Part shown: piece by piece, positions 62,932 to 64,000 of the stretch | Layout of the letters: every line of letters starts with the position of its first letter | Numbering within the stretch: position 1 is the first letter of the stretch | NCBI RefSeq assembly: GCF_900142925.1 | Contig: NZ_FRCN01000001.1 | Location: 372,001 to 436,000, forward strand | Direction of reading: 5' to 3' | Length of the DNA: 64,000 nucleotides | Origin: Chitinophaga sp. CF418 | Lineage (GTDB): Bacteria; Bacteroidota; Bacteroidia; Chitinophagales; Chitinophagaceae | Position numbers and translations under genes: made by a program | The notes under the pieces: model-generated | What the model was told of the DNA's origin: nothing | Database searches by the model: none | The model's input: only the letters and a program-made list of their open reading frames with translations

Positions 62932-63879
62932 ATGATTATGAAAACGTGTATACTCATCATTTTCATGTTATATATCTCTCATTCCATACTCGCTCAGGAA
63001 AAGGACACTGCCAACCACTACCAGCAACTGAAAGAAAAATACCAGCGACTAAAAGACTCTGTCTCCCGATTATCACCTTTCATTCCAGCTGTATCATCTG
63101 TACTCATCAACCACCAGCAATTAGAGCTAAACTTCTTTGCATCTATCATTTCAGCGAATAACTACAGAGATGACGACGGACACCTTGGTGACCTCAATGC
63201 CCGTCAAACATACCTCTATCGTACATTACAGGCAACATACGGCGTATCGAAACATGCACGATTCAATGCAGGAATAGATGTCAATATTGTGATGGGAAGA
63301 ATAGACCAGGACAGAACCAGTTCTATGTTTAAGGTATTTGACTCAGGTGTAGAAGGTAACAGCAGGTTTGCAAGAGCCATTACATCTGTAGCAGCAAGGA
63401 TCAGGTGGAGGCCATTAAGGAGGAACTACAATTTCACAATACAAAGCAGCATCTCCTTCCCTACCGGCATCAGCCGGGAGAAGCAGCAGGTATTAGGGTA
63501 CAGCCAGATCTTTCTCACGTCTCAGTTCCTGTACAATCAGCCCTTGAGTGAACGCCTGTTCCTCTTTTCCCAACTAGGCTTACAATATGGATTTGAGAGA
63601 GAGAATACCCCGGCAGTATTCTTCTCTCCCATCTCCCTGTACTTAAGTTATTTAATCCCCAGAAAAACGATCCCCTTTATTTTGTTCAATTATATTCCGA
63701 TGTTCAGCAAGGATAACAGCTGGTCCTACAGTCGCTATACAATGCAGGTTGGCGGCGGACTACAATACCAGATCACCCGCCGCTTGCTGATCAATGGCTA
63801 TTATGCCAATGACATAAAAGGAAAAAACTACCCCGACTTTAACACCTACAGTCTCAGCTTACGATATGTGCTACACTAA
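62932..63879 (+). CDS. Outer membrane beta-barrel protein, uncharacterised
   Basis: About 315 residues from MIMKTCILIIFMLYISHS, with a signal peptide ending LAQ. A short coiled segment (NHYQQLKEKYQRLKDSVSRL) precedes alternating hydrophobic strands typical of an outer membrane barrel, ending in an aromatic-rich last strand with SLSLRYVLH. No family is recognised. The ATG six bases further in (62938) is equally possible. Single gene. Confidence 0.7.
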   Translation: MIMKTCILIIFMLYISHSILAQEKDTANHYQQLKEKYQRLKDSVSRLSPFIPAVSSVLINHQQLELNFFASIISANNYRDDDGHLGDLNARQTYLYRTLQATYGVSKHARFNAGIDVNIVMGRIDQDRTSSMFKVFDSGVEGNSRFARAITSVAARIRWRPLRRNYNFTIQSSISFPTGISREKQQVLGYSQIFLTSQFLYNQPLSERLFLFSQLGLQYGFERENTPAVFFSPISLYLSYLIPRKTIPFILFNYIPMFSKDNSWSYSRYTMQVGGGLQYQITRRLLINGYYANDIKGKNYPDFNTYSLSLRYVLH

Positions 63880-63883
63880 TAAC

Positions 63884-64000
63884 TCAAGGATCACATTGCA
63901 GATTAGGATCATTGGATCTCCTGTCAAACGTACATGTTGAGATCGTACCTGTCTTGGAGGAGATGAGCACCATTTTTAACACACAGGGATTAGCTGTTGA
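63884..64000 (-). CDS. Possible 3' end of a gene running past the right edge
   Basis: The minus strand is open from the window edge to a TGA at 63884-63886, reading STANPCVLKMVLISSKTGTI, then STCTFDRRSNDPNLQCDP. The cysteine pairs and length fit the tail of a small secreted protein, but with under 40 codons visible this is tentative. Confidence 0.35.
   Translation of the reverse strand, partial: STANPCVLKMVLISSKTGTISTCTFDRRSNDPNLQCDP

Noticed and set aside
1..64000. Insertion sequences, prophage, CRISPR arrays or an origin of replication
   Set aside because: No transposase, integrase, cas, phage structural or replication initiator gene was found.

Overview
The window looks like a chromosomal segment of a Bacteroidota bacterium, most likely Chitinophagaceae (Chitinophaga-like). 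The grounds are a sigma-ECF/FecR/SusC/SusD cassette, a secreted protein with a type IX secretion C-terminus, several TAnnTTTG promoter elements, little sign of Shine-Dalgarno sites, and a moderate GC content. No phage, IS element or CRISPR array was found. The genus is an inference.

Region 1 (0-29.8 kb) is a mosaic of short transcription units. It holds an ECF sigma gene, tRNA-Asp, and many regulator/enzyme pairs: AraC+SDR, HxlR/SDR, MarR+phosphotransferase, AraC+PEP-mutase-like, MdaB/LysR, AraC+HD, ArsR. Between them lie a secreted archaemetzincin-like protease, an LLM oxidoreductase, a transglutaminase, a fatty acid desaturase, a TetA-type MFS pump, a DUF6934 gene with a small partner, TPR proteins and a BNR/T9SS secreted protein. 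Gene debris is common: a histidine kinase C-terminus (9060-9270), a frameshifted membrane protein (about 10.5-10.8 kb), a 3' fragment at 4574-4660, and tRNA-3'-end-like plus terminator repeats at about 5.5 and 8.0 kb.

Region 2 (29.9-41.3 kb) is a nearly complete purine (xanthine to ureidoglycolate) degradation cluster: XdhA/XdhB/XdhC, urate oxidase (opposite strand), allantoinase, allantoate amidohydrolase, ureidoglycine aminohydrolase, OHCU decarboxylase, 5-hydroxyisourate hydrolase, and a 477-residue DUF6986-type TIM-barrel protein whose role is not established. No recognisable ureidoglycolate-consuming enzyme is present, so the DUF6986 protein is the best candidate for an undescribed step, perhaps in glyoxylate handling.

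Region 3 (41.3-51.9 kb) holds housekeeping and accessory genes: KTSC, ThuA, serine hydrolase, 2-hydroxyacid dehydrogenase, a secreted M949-type protein with an S41 peptidase behind three 20-bp direct repeats, PEBP, AraC, DUF2459, a SUFU-like protein, rhomboid and DinB. A T9SS C-terminal-domain remnant lies at 43953-44063.

Region 4 (51.9-59.7 kb) is a trans-envelope-regulated SusCD import locus (sigma, FecR, SusC with STN domain, SusD) ending in a secreted phosphodiesterase instead of glycoside hydrolases.

Region 5 (59.8-64 kb) is a decayed polymorphic-toxin locus. An Rhs/YD-repeat gene has collapsed to an N-terminal piece, a short inverted internal piece and the C-terminal tip, and is followed by two or three putative immunity genes that remain largely open. 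A DUF4291 gene and an outer-membrane protein flank it.
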